Positions 18,674-26,567 of a DNA stretch of 37,094 nucleotides are shown here, piece after piece (position 1 is the first letter of the stretch; every line of letters begins with the position of its first letter). Position numbers and translations under genes: made by a program. The notes beneath the pieces were generated by a model that saw nothing but the letters and a program-made list of their open reading frames with translations, searched no databases and was not told where the DNA came from. The stretch comes from Methanosarcinales archaeon (GTDB lineage Archaea; Halobacteriota; Methanosarcinia; Methanosarcinales; Methanogasteraceae), in contig DAOURL010000006.1 of assembly GCA_030625165.1 (NCBI GenBank), positions 1-37,094 of the forward strand, read 5' to 3'.

Positions 18674-20716
18674 ATGGACAACACATTATATCTTGCGCCC
18701 GTGGCAGGCATTATCAGTCTGGTGTTTGCGGGCGTGTTTGCGTATCTCGTTTTGAAACAACCGACGGGTACAAAAGAGATGCAGGAGATCGCAGCGGCGA
18801 TACAGGAGGGTGCGATGGCGTATCTGAACCGCCAGTACAGAACGGTTGCAATCGTTGCGATCATACTTGCCGTCCTGATGTATGCCATGCTTGATGATGG
18901 GGCAAAGATCGCTTTCGGGTTCCTTGTCGGCGCAGTAGCATCCGCGTTGGCAGGATACATCGGCATGAATGTCTCGGTTCGCGCGAATGTGAGAACCGCA
19001 AACGCTGCAAAGGACGGTCTTGAAAAGGCACTCTCGATCGCATTCAGGGGTGGTGCGGTGACAGGGCTTGCAGTGGTTGGTCTTGCACTGCTCGGCACAA
19101 GCGGTTTTTACATACTGTACGGCGGGGTGCCGGAAAACGTCGATCTGATCGTCGGCTTTGCCTTTGGCGCAAGTCTGATCAGTCTCTTTGCGAGGGTCGG
19201 AGGCGGGATCTACACGAAAGCCGCTGATGTCGGCGCTGATCTCGTCGGCAAGGTGGAGGCAGGAATTCCGGAGGATGACCCCAGGAACGCGGCTGTGATT
19301 GCAGATAACGTCGGGGACAACGTCGGGGACTGCGCGGGTATGGGCGCGGATCTCTTCGAGACGTATGTGGTCACATCGCTTGCCGCGATGCTTCTTGGAG
19401 CGATTGTGGTCGCACAATACCCTTATGCGGTCACGTATCCACTGATTCTCGGATCGGTCGCGATTCTTGCATCGATAATTGCAATATTCTGCGTCAGACT
19501 CGACAAGAGCAAGAATATCATGCGTGCCCTTTACAAGGGTGTGGCGGCAGCGGCACTGATCTGTCTTGTGGCGTTTTATTTCGTAACCGAGTGGATGATG
19601 GGCGATATCAGATTCTGGTATGCGTCGATCGTCGGAATCGTGATCATGGTGCTGATCGTAATCATCACCGAGTATTACACAGCACTCAATTTCAGACCTG
19701 TGAAGGCGGTCGCACGCGCAGCTGAGACCGGTGCGGGCACAAATATCATATCAGGGTTAGCTATTGGTCTCGAAAGCACAGCGATGCCGGTTATCGTGAT
19801 CTGCGCAGGCATCCTGGCATCGTTTGCTGTGGTTGGCGGGATTGCAGATCCTGCGATCGGCGTGTATGGCATTGCAATAGCTGCGGCTGCGATGCTCTCC
19901 ACGACAGGGATCATCGTTGCCCTCGATTCGTACGGACCGATCACAGACAACGCAGGAGGCATCGCAGAGATGGCTTCGCTTCCAGCGAGCACGAGAGACG
20001 TGACCGATAAACTCGATGCCGTCGGAAACACCACGAAGGCGGTGACGAAAGGGTATGCGATCGGATCAGCCGCTCTTGGAGCGCTGGCGCTCTTTGCTGA
20101 TTACAGGCACAAGGTAGGGCTTGGTCCCGGCGAACTCGGTCTTGACAACCCGCTGGTACTGGTCGGGCTCTTCATTGGAGGACTCCTTCCGTTCCTGTTC
20201 AGCGCAGTTACGATGAATGCGGTCGGGAAAGCCGCTTTTAAGATCGTGGAAGAGGTAAGAAGGCAGTTTCGAGAGATCCCCGGAATCATGGAAGGGACGA
20301 CGAAGCCGGAGTACGGGAAAGCGGTTGACATCGTGACAAAAGCAGCGATCAACTCGATGGTGATCCCGGGCATCCTCGCAATCGGCGTTCCATTAATCGT
20401 CGGGATCTTGCTCGGCAAGGTTGCGCTCGGCGGTTTTCTGATCGGGATTATTGTTGTCGGGCTTTTGATGGCGCTATTTATGGCAAACAGCGGCGCTGCA
20501 TGGGATAACGCCAAGAAGTTAATCGAGGACGGTGCGCACGGCGGCAAGGGCTCTGAGGCACATAAGGCAGCGGTCGTTGGTGATACGGTCGGCGATCCGT
20601 TCAAGGACACGTCAGGACCTGCGCTAAATCCGCTCATCAAGGTGGTCAACATCATCGCGATACTCTTCGCCGCGATGTTCGGAACCGGACTTCTGTTTGG
20701 AGGAGGAATCCTCTGA
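18674..20716 (+). CDS. hppA: Membrane-bound proton-translocating pyrophosphatase, K+-independent type by motif
   Basis: [61 protein letters not shown]. Confidence 0.95.
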   Translation: MDNTLYLAPVAGIISLVFAGVFAYLVLKQPTGTKEMQEIAAAIQEGAMAYLNRQYRTVAIVAIILAVLMYAMLDDGAKIAFGFLVGAVASALAGYIGMNVSVRANVRTANAAKDGLEKALSIAFRGGAVTGLAVVGLALLGTSGFYILYGGVPENVDLIVGFAFGASLISLFARVGGGIYTKAADVGADLVGKVEAGIPEDDPRNAAVIADNVGDNVGDCAGMGADLFETYVVTSLAAMLLGAIVVAQYPYAVTYPLILGSVAILASIIAIFCVRLDKSKNIMRALYKGVAAAALICLVAFYFVTEWMMGDIRFWYASIVGIVIMVLIVIITEYYTALNFRPVKAVARAAETGAGTNIISGLAIGLESTAMPVIVICAGILASFAVVGGIADPAIGVYGIAIAAAAMLSTTGIIVALDSYGPITDNAGGIAEMASLPASTRDVTDKLDAVGNTTKAVTKGYAIGSAALGALALFADYRHKVGLGPGELGLDNPLVLVGLFIGGLLPFLFSAVTMNAVGKAAFKIVEEVRRQFREIPGIMEGTTKPEYGKAVDIVTKAAINSMVIPGILAIGVPLIVGILLGKVALGGFLIGIIVVGLLMALFMANSGAAWDNAKKLIEDGAHGGKGSEAHKAAVVGDTVGDPFKDTSGPALNPLIKVVNIIAILFAAMFGTGLLFGGGIL

Positions 20717-20801
20717 ACAGTCTTTTTTTCTGAGCGGGAAACCGTGTCGTGGACCTCAGAAGGTTCATATACCACTCCGTAAGCGCGATTTGGAATTCTA
20801 A

Positions 20802-20809
20802 CATTTCAG
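20802..20809. repeat. 8-bp target-site duplication, left copy (CATTTCAG)
   Basis: Perfect direct repeat with 21044-21051. Confidence 0.75.
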
Positions 20810-21043
20810 GTAACTACTCAGGTATGCTGATTGGTCTCCCGATTGCGATCCTGTATTTTCTGGCAAGAAAAATAACCGCGGAGGGCGCAAAGGAACGCAG
20901 AGCATTTAACCTGTTATCCCCCCTCCGCGCCCCTCTGCGTACTCTGCGGTTATATTCCGTGTTTGGTTACAGTATGCCTATGTCCCGGGTAGTTCCTGCA
21001 TAGTGAAGTCCCCCGATAGTGGTTTAGGTACTTGAGTAGTTAC
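20810..21043. mobile_element. Non-autonomous MITE-like element with IS66-like ends
   Basis: Terminal inverted repeats GTAACTACTCAGGTA (20810-20824) / TACTTGAGTAGTTAC (21029-21043), 14/15 identical; flanked by CATTTCAG duplications; no credible coding capacity. Confidence 0.75.
20872..20953. repeat. CGCAGAG-family imperfect inverted repeat
   Basis: ATAACCGCGGAGGGCGCAAAGGAACGCAGAG ... CTCCGCGCCCCTCTGCGTACTCTGCGGTTAT. Confidence 0.8.
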
Positions 21044-21051
21044 CATTTCAG
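21044..21051. repeat. 8-bp target-site duplication, right copy (CATTTCAG)
   Basis: Perfect direct repeat with 20802-20809. Confidence 0.75.
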
Positions 21052-21125
21052 AACATAGTTTTAGAGGACGGGATTGTTCATGCGAAATGATTTTATGCCT
21101 TCGTCGCTGTTCGCTACACCCACAG

Positions 21126-21161
21126 TCACGAATGCTCACGTTTAAACGAATCTCACGAATG
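21126..21161. repeat. ATTCGTG-family repeat, partial copy
   Basis: TCACGAATGCTCACGTTTAAACGAATCTCACGAATG. Confidence 0.7.
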
Positions 21162-21251
21162 TAGGGGGGTTGGTTGGCTATGAATGATCCGGACCGTGTT
21201 TGATGCATAAAGCAATCAATGCGCTGCCTGCACACACAACCATTCGACGTG

Positions 21252-21606
21252 TCAATAACCAAAATCAAGAGTCGTTTCCGTTTCTTGCAAGAAATCGACC
21301 CCGAGTATCGCTTCAACACCCTCATCATCGATGTCATCCGTCCCAAACGGCTTATCCGAAACGCCAACCGTCATTATGATCTCAAACCCGCTCCACAGTT
21401 CCCTGATCGTTACATCAGCATACTTTCCTTCCAATATAGTATCAGACGCACAAATCGCCTTGAAAACTCCGTATAAGTCAGAATTAACTTTACCTGCCAA
21501 CCGTCCGCTAATCACGGTTTCCATCAGCACCGGTATCTATAATTGCGACAGTCGTGGCTTTCCGATTGCCATATTCAATCTCAACCGGTCGGTAAATCCT
21601 TCCCAT
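21252..21606 (-). pseudogene. Retropepsin-like clan AA aspartic protease, frameshifted
   Basis: MGRIYRPVEIEYGNRKATTVAIIDTGAD then, after one extra base near 21522, ETVISGRLAGKV...ILGVDFLQETETTLDFGY*. Span of 355 nt = 3n+1. Confidence 0.72.
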
Positions 21607-21802
21607 GTTTGCCACCACTCATTATCCATAATATTCTACTTCTTCTTTTGTAGTTATGCAAATCGCCCCGGACACCAACAAAATCCCCTTCTGTGAATAT
21701 ATCGAGTTGGTCTCTGTATAATTCCTTCAATCGGGATATTACACCCCCTCTTCGCTCTTTGTCCACTTCGTATTTGATCTCCTTGATCTCAATCGTTCTC
21801 AT
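21581..21802 (-). CDS. Small conserved-looking protein upstream of the aspartic protease
   Basis: MRTIEIKEIKYEVDKERRGGVISRLKELYRDQLDIFTEGDFVGVRGDLHNYKRRSRILWI... overlapping the protease start. Confidence 0.45.
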   Translation of the reverse strand: MRTIEIKEIKYEVDKERRGGVISRLKELYRDQLDIFTEGDFVGVRGDLHNYKRRSRILWIMSGGKHGKDLPTG

Positions 21803-21823
21803 CACCATGGTGGTTTTTTTGTC

Positions 21824-21931
21824 TGTCTGGTATATGGGAGTTGCTATCTGCCCGTACATGGATCGAAGAAGATCAAGCCGCTTGATCGTTCCAAAATGGA
21901 TGAGCGGGGTGGAATCGCTTACAGTGATCAT
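21824..21931 (-). pseudogene. Truncated DUF3368/PIN-domain toxin
   Basis: MITVSDSTPLIHFGTIKRLDLLRSMYGQI is the PIN/DUF3368 N-terminus; homology ends after about 30 residues and reads into another ORF. Confidence 0.62.
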
Positions 21932-21985
21932 CCAAGATCCTCTTCGAGTTCTTCCATTCCGTATCTCAGATACACGCACCAAGCT
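21928..21985 (-). pseudogene. C-terminal remnant of a UPF0175-type antitoxin
   Basis: YLRYGMEELEEDLG* with ATGA overlap to the PIN fragment; no N-terminal HTH in frame. Confidence 0.42.
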
Positions 21986-22098
21986 CCTCAAGAGTTTTTC
22001 GCATTCGTTTTCTCCTGATTCTGTATGTACAGCCCCACAACCGTCCACGCGGGCGGAAACCTGCACCATTATGTACACCTGCGCACACATAATCATCC

Positions 22099-23451
22099 AT
22101 GACCTGCCTGATCTTCGATCCATTCATGGGCGCATCCGGGGACATGATCATCGCGTCCTTAATCGATCTTGGAGCAAATCCCGTGCATATCAAAGAGATC
22201 ATGGAATCGGTGGCGCCAGTCACCGTGGATATCGAAAGGACTACGAAGAAAGGGATCTCTGCAACGCAGGTCCGCGTGTCAGAGATTGCAGACAAATCAA
22301 AAACCAGCACATATCCTGAGATCGTAGCAGATATCCGGTCGTCGGGATTACCAGATCCCATCACCAGAGACGCTCTCGCCATCTTCAGCCGCATCGCCTC
22401 GGCAGAATCGAGGGTTCACGGTGTAAGCGAGGACGAACTCCATCTCCACGAACTCGGGCAGGCAGATGCCATAGCAGATGTGGTTGGCGCATCTGCCGCG
22501 ATCCACGATCTCGCGCCTTCGAAGGTCTTCTGCGCCAGGATAGTTGCAGGCAGGGGGTTTGTGGATACTGCGCACGGGAGATGCCCGGTGCCGGCACCGG
22601 CAACGCTCGAGATCCTCGCAGGTTCCGGGCTTTCGTGGGAGTACGGGAGCATCGAGCATGAATTGCTGACCCCGACCGGTGCTGCGATACTCGCGCATCT
22701 GGCAGATCGGGCAGAACCCGGTGGCAGTGGGGGCAGTGGTGGTGGATGCGTCGCAACCGGTATCGGGTATGGGGCAGGGAAGGCGGATCTCGAGATTCCG
22801 AACGTACTGCGCGTCATCCGGTGCGAAGATGAGTGCCGGGGTCAGGGGCAGGGTCATGTCCATGGGCATATCCCTGGCAGGGGTGCGTATGCAGATATGG
22901 ATCGGGGCGGGGACGCATCCCTCGGGTGGGATGGTGTGGAGGTGCTCGAGACATCGGTCGATGACGTGACCGGTGAGGTGCTCGGCAACCTGATCGATGA
23001 ACTGATGGCGATGGGCGCTAATGATGCGATCGTGATCCCTGCGACGATGAAGAAAGGACGGAGCGGGCATCTGATCCAGGTGATCGCAAAACCCGGGGAC
23101 TCGGCACGGATCGCACGCAGGATCATCGAGGAGACCGGTTCGCTTGGCGTGCGGATCTCAGCCACCAAGCACAGGTTGATCGCAAAGCGGAGGATGGAGT
23201 CGGTCAGGATCGAGATCGATGGCGCGGAGTGGGATGCCGCGGTCAAGATAGCGACCGATGAAGACGGCTGCATCCTTTCCATATCAGCCGAGTTTGAGGA
23301 TGCGAAGACGATTGCGCAGAAGACAGGCGTGCCTGTGCGCGAGGTGATGCGCAGGATCGTGGATCTTGCATGGATCGTGAGAAAGCCCACGCCATCGGGG
23401 CGGAGTGTCACATTGCGCGGTGTTGAATCAATCACGAATGGGCACGAATAA
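22099..23451 (+). CDS. larC: Nickel-pincer cofactor biosynthesis protein LarC
   Basis: FDPFMGASGDMIIASLIDLGA; TDE-type LETSVDDVTGEVLGNLIDELM; VIPATMKKGRSGHLIQVI. LarC1 and LarC2 regions in one continuous frame. Confidence 0.9.
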   Translation: MTCLIFDPFMGASGDMIIASLIDLGANPVHIKEIMESVAPVTVDIERTTKKGISATQVRVSEIADKSKTSTYPEIVADIRSSGLPDPITRDALAIFSRIASAESRVHGVSEDELHLHELGQADAIADVVGASAAIHDLAPSKVFCARIVAGRGFVDTAHGRCPVPAPATLEILAGSGLSWEYGSIEHELLTPTGAAILAHLADRAEPGGSGGSGGGCVATGIGYGAGKADLEIPNVLRVIRCEDECRGQGQGHVHGHIPGRGAYADMDRGGDASLGWDGVEVLETSVDDVTGEVLGNLIDELMAMGANDAIVIPATMKKGRSGHLIQVIAKPGDSARIARRIIEETGSLGVRISATKHRLIAKRRMESVRIEIDGAEWDAAVKIATDEDGCILSISAEFEDAKTIAQKTGVPVREVMRRIVDLAWIVRKPTPSGRSVTLRGVESITNGHE

Positions 23452-23512
23452 ACGAATGTCACGAATCGGAACTGGTAAATTCGTGTTATTCGTCAATTCG
23501 TGACATTCGTGA
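23432..23512. repeat. ATTCGTG-family imperfect inverted repeat overlapping the larC stop
   Basis: TCACGAATGGGCACGAATAAACGAATGTCACGAAT ... ATTCGTGTTATTCGTCAATTCGTGACATTCGTGA. Confidence 0.85.
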
Positions 23513-23619
23513 TAAAAACTGTCATGTAAAATCTTTAAAACCGTAGTAACACCAGACGACGTGACAGTTCATGCCATCAGGAAACACTTAAATCAAGTAC
23601 GCTGTAACATAGAACCAAC

Positions 23620-24078
23620 ATGGCACGAATGTATTCACGACGGAAAGGAAAATCAGGATCGACGAGACCCTACCGGAAGGAAAATCCGCCATGGGTCGAC
23701 ATGGGTGCAGAGGAGCTTGAGCAGATCATCATCGACCTGTGGAAGCAGGATAAATCCACGAGCGAGATCGGGATGATTCTCCGGGACCGGTACGGCATCC
23801 CAGACGCCACATTGATCACGCAGAAGAAGATCATGCAGACGGTTTCGGATCACGACATGGCGCCGAACGTTCCTGAGGGGATGCGGAACCTCATCGTAAA
23901 AGCGCTCAGGTTACGCACGCATCTTGCAGAAAATAAGAAAGACGTTCATAACAAGCGTGCGCTGCAACTGACCGAATCCAAGATACGAAGACTTGTGAAG
24001 TACTATCGCAGAACAGGTACGCTTCCCAAGGACTGGGTGTACCGGGCAGATACCGCAGAGATGCTGATTACACGGTAA
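23620..24078 (+). CDS. rps15: 30S ribosomal protein S15 (archaeal)
   Basis: [17 protein letters not shown]...[36 protein letters not shown]. Confidence 0.93.
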   Translation: MARMYSRRKGKSGSTRPYRKENPPWVDMGAEELEQIIIDLWKQDKSTSEIGMILRDRYGIPDATLITQKKIMQTVSDHDMAPNVPEGMRNLIVKALRLRTHLAENKKDVHNKRALQLTESKIRRLVKYYRRTGTLPKDWVYRADTAEMLITR

Positions 24079-24080
24079 CG

Positions 24081-25361
24081 ATGGTAATCTACAAAAATTA
24101 CGACGATCTTCCGATGATAGAGCTTCCTCTCGGGCAGGAGGTATTCATCAGCGACAGCACGATCAGGGACGGCTCGCAGATGCCGGGCATTGTGATGAAA
24201 AGGAGGCACAAACTCAAGATCTACGAATTTTTACACGAGATCGGGATCGAGAAACTGGAGACGTTCGTTTTCCAGAAGCGGGATCGGGATGTCATCAAAG
24301 CCATGCAGGATATCGGATACGAGTGCCCTGAGATCACTGGATGGGCTCGTGCTCTGCCTTCTGATATCGATTTCGTGCTTGATGTGGACGGTATTGCCGA
24401 GGCGGGAATGCTGATGTCGGTCTCTGATTCGCACATCTTTGATAAGATGCAACTTAACAGTCGGGAGGAGGCGAGCGAACGGTATCTGGATGCACTCCAG
24501 TATGCGGTCGATCACGGGCTACGCACCCGCGCACATCTCGAGGATGTGACCCGTGCCGATATGTCAGGGTTTGTATATCCTCTGGTAAAGGAGATCATCG
24601 ATATCGATCCTGATTGCACAGTTCGAATATGCGACACTCTCGGTTTTGCGGTTCCGTTCACAGATGCGTGTGAACCATACAGCATCCCGAAGGTCGTGTC
24701 GACATTCAGGGAACTCGGCGTGAAGAACATCGAGACGCATATCCATGATGATTTTGGGCTCAGCGTCTCATCAGCGCTTGCAGGATTCTGGTATGGCGCG
24801 AACTGGTCGAGTCTGACGTTTCTCGGGATCGGGGAGCGGAGCGGAAATACGGAACTCGAGAAGATCCTACTATTCCTCGTAAGGAGGGTTGGAGGATTCG
24901 AGAAATACGACCTCTCCTGCATGGTACAGTTTGCAGAGTATATGGAACATCACGTAGGGATCAGGATACCGAGAAACAAGTCGATCGTTGGCAGGAACGT
25001 CTTCGTGCACGAGAGCGGGATACACACCGCCGGTGTAATCAAAAATCCCTTCACGTACGAACCGTATCCGCCCGAGATCATCGGTGCAGAGCGGCAACTC
25101 TTGATCGGGGACTCATCCGGCAGGGAGGTAGTCCGGCACAAGGTCGAGGAGGCGCTCCATGAACTGATGCAGGTGAAGGTCAGCATCGAGAAGAACGACC
25201 CGAGAATCGCAGAGATCCAGAAGGACATTCAACGGCTGTACGACGAGGAAGAGCGGGTTTCATGCATCTCGGATGAGGAACTGACACGGTATGTCGAGAA
25301 GTATTTCATGCTCGCCATGATCGTGGATGGCGAAGAGGTGCGCGATATCGAGGAGGAATAA
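24081..25361 (+). CDS. HMG-CoA lyase-like/isopropylmalate-homocitrate synthase family protein
   Basis: ISDSTIRDGSQMPGIV; THIHDDFGLSVSSALAG; GERSGNTELEKIL; VHESGIHTAGV. No C-terminal LeuA regulatory domain. Confidence 0.82.
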   Translation: MVIYKNYDDLPMIELPLGQEVFISDSTIRDGSQMPGIVMKRRHKLKIYEFLHEIGIEKLETFVFQKRDRDVIKAMQDIGYECPEITGWARALPSDIDFVLDVDGIAEAGMLMSVSDSHIFDKMQLNSREEASERYLDALQYAVDHGLRTRAHLEDVTRADMSGFVYPLVKEIIDIDPDCTVRICDTLGFAVPFTDACEPYSIPKVVSTFRELGVKNIETHIHDDFGLSVSSALAGFWYGANWSSLTFLGIGERSGNTELEKILLFLVRRVGGFEKYDLSCMVQFAEYMEHHVGIRIPRNKSIVGRNVFVHESGIHTAGVIKNPFTYEPYPPEIIGAERQLLIGDSSGREVVRHKVEEALHELMQVKVSIEKNDPRIAEIQKDIQRLYDEEERVSCISDEELTRYVEKYFMLAMIVDGEEVRDIEEE

Positions 25362-25371
25362 GACCCCTGGC

Positions 25372-26496
25372 ATGGATCAGGGGACGATACTTCTCGTGGA
25401 TATGGACGGGTTCTTCTCGTCCATCGAAGTGGTCAGGCATCCCGAACTTGCAGGGCTGCCAGTGGTGGTCGGCGCGGACCCAAAAGGGGGCGCGGGCAGG
25501 GGGGTTGTTAGTACCTGTTCTTATGAGGCGCGGGAGTATGGCATCCATTCAGGAATGCCGATCTCCAGGGCATACCGGTTGTGCCCTGACGCAAGGTTTC
25601 TGCCGGTTGATATGGCTCTGTATCAGGCGGTCTCCGGACGGATCATGAAGATCCTTGCGAGCTACGCAGATACGTTTCAGAGAGTCAGCATCGATGAGGC
25701 GTTTATCCGGGTAAAAACGGATGATCCGGAAGATGCCATCGAAACGGCACAGGATATCAAAAAAGAGATACTCGCGAAGGAAAGACTGACGTGTTCCATC
25801 GGGATGGGTCCTAATAAACTTGTAGCGAAGATTGCATCCGATGTCCGGAAGCCTGATGGCTTGACCGTTGTCGCGCCTGACGAGGTATACGAGTTCCTTG
25901 ACCCGATGCCTGCAAAAAAGATTCCCGGCATCGGGAAGAAGACAGGACAAGTGCTCAAGAGTATGGGAATCGAGACGATACGTGATCTCAGGGAGTGCGA
26001 TGCCAGAAAACTTGTTTTGAGGTTTGGAAAGTGGGGGTACCGGATGCATGATCTTGCATGCGGCATCGATAGAAGCGAGGTAAAAGAAGACCACACAGTC
26101 AAATCGATAGGTAGGGAGCTGACATTCGAGGAAGACACATCCGATCCGGGGCTTATCTACGATTCGATCGATGCACTCGCCGATGCGACGCACCGCGCCC
26201 TGTCAAATGCCGGATACCTATTCCGGACCGTGTCTGTGAAGGTCAGGTTCGAGGATTTTGATACGCGTACACGATCAAGGAGCATCGGATTCCCAAGTTC
26301 CGATCCGGAACTGGTTAAAAACATCTCAAAGAACCTGATAAGCGAGTTCACAGGAGTTGCGAAGATACGGCTGATCGGAATAAGATTATCGAATCTCCGG
26401 ATGGCGGATAATGGATCGTCAGGAGCGACCCATCGGTGTCACGCCTCCCGGGCAGGCATTACGAGACAGACTTCGATATACGAGTTTATCCTGTGA
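25372..26496 (+). CDS. dinB: DNA polymerase IV (Y family) with C-terminal PIP-box-like motif
   Basis: LLVDMDGFFSSIEVV; VSIDEAFI; CSIGMGPNKLVAKIASD; terminal QTSIYEFIL. Confidence 0.93.
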   Translation: MDQGTILLVDMDGFFSSIEVVRHPELAGLPVVVGADPKGGAGRGVVSTCSYEAREYGIHSGMPISRAYRLCPDARFLPVDMALYQAVSGRIMKILASYADTFQRVSIDEAFIRVKTDDPEDAIETAQDIKKEILAKERLTCSIGMGPNKLVAKIASDVRKPDGLTVVAPDEVYEFLDPMPAKKIPGIGKKTGQVLKSMGIETIRDLRECDARKLVLRFGKWGYRMHDLACGIDRSEVKEDHTVKSIGRELTFEEDTSDPGLIYDSIDALADATHRALSNAGYLFRTVSVKVRFEDFDTRTRSRSIGFPSSDPELVKNISKNLISEFTGVAKIRLIGIRLSNLRMADNGSSGATHRCHASRAGITRQTSIYEFIL

Positions 26497-26567
26497 TCCG
26501 GATTTTCTGGCAAACCCGGTCCCGGAACAGGCATCCGAACGCATGCAAGAGCTCCTGGATCTCCGGA

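Noticed and set aside
20101-20775. - strand 224-aa ORF
   Set aside because: Shadow ORF antisense to hppA.
20749-21003. + strand 84-aa ORF across the MITE
   Set aside because: Runs through TIR and hairpin sequence; product is low-complexity repeat translation.
22348-23070. - strand 240-aa and nearby antisense ORFs
   Set aside because: Shadow ORFs of larC with no coherent protein features.
23432-23512. Possible CRISPR array from repeated ATTCGTG units
   Set aside because: Units are short and irregular with no uniform spacers or cas genes; they form a hairpin repeat instead.
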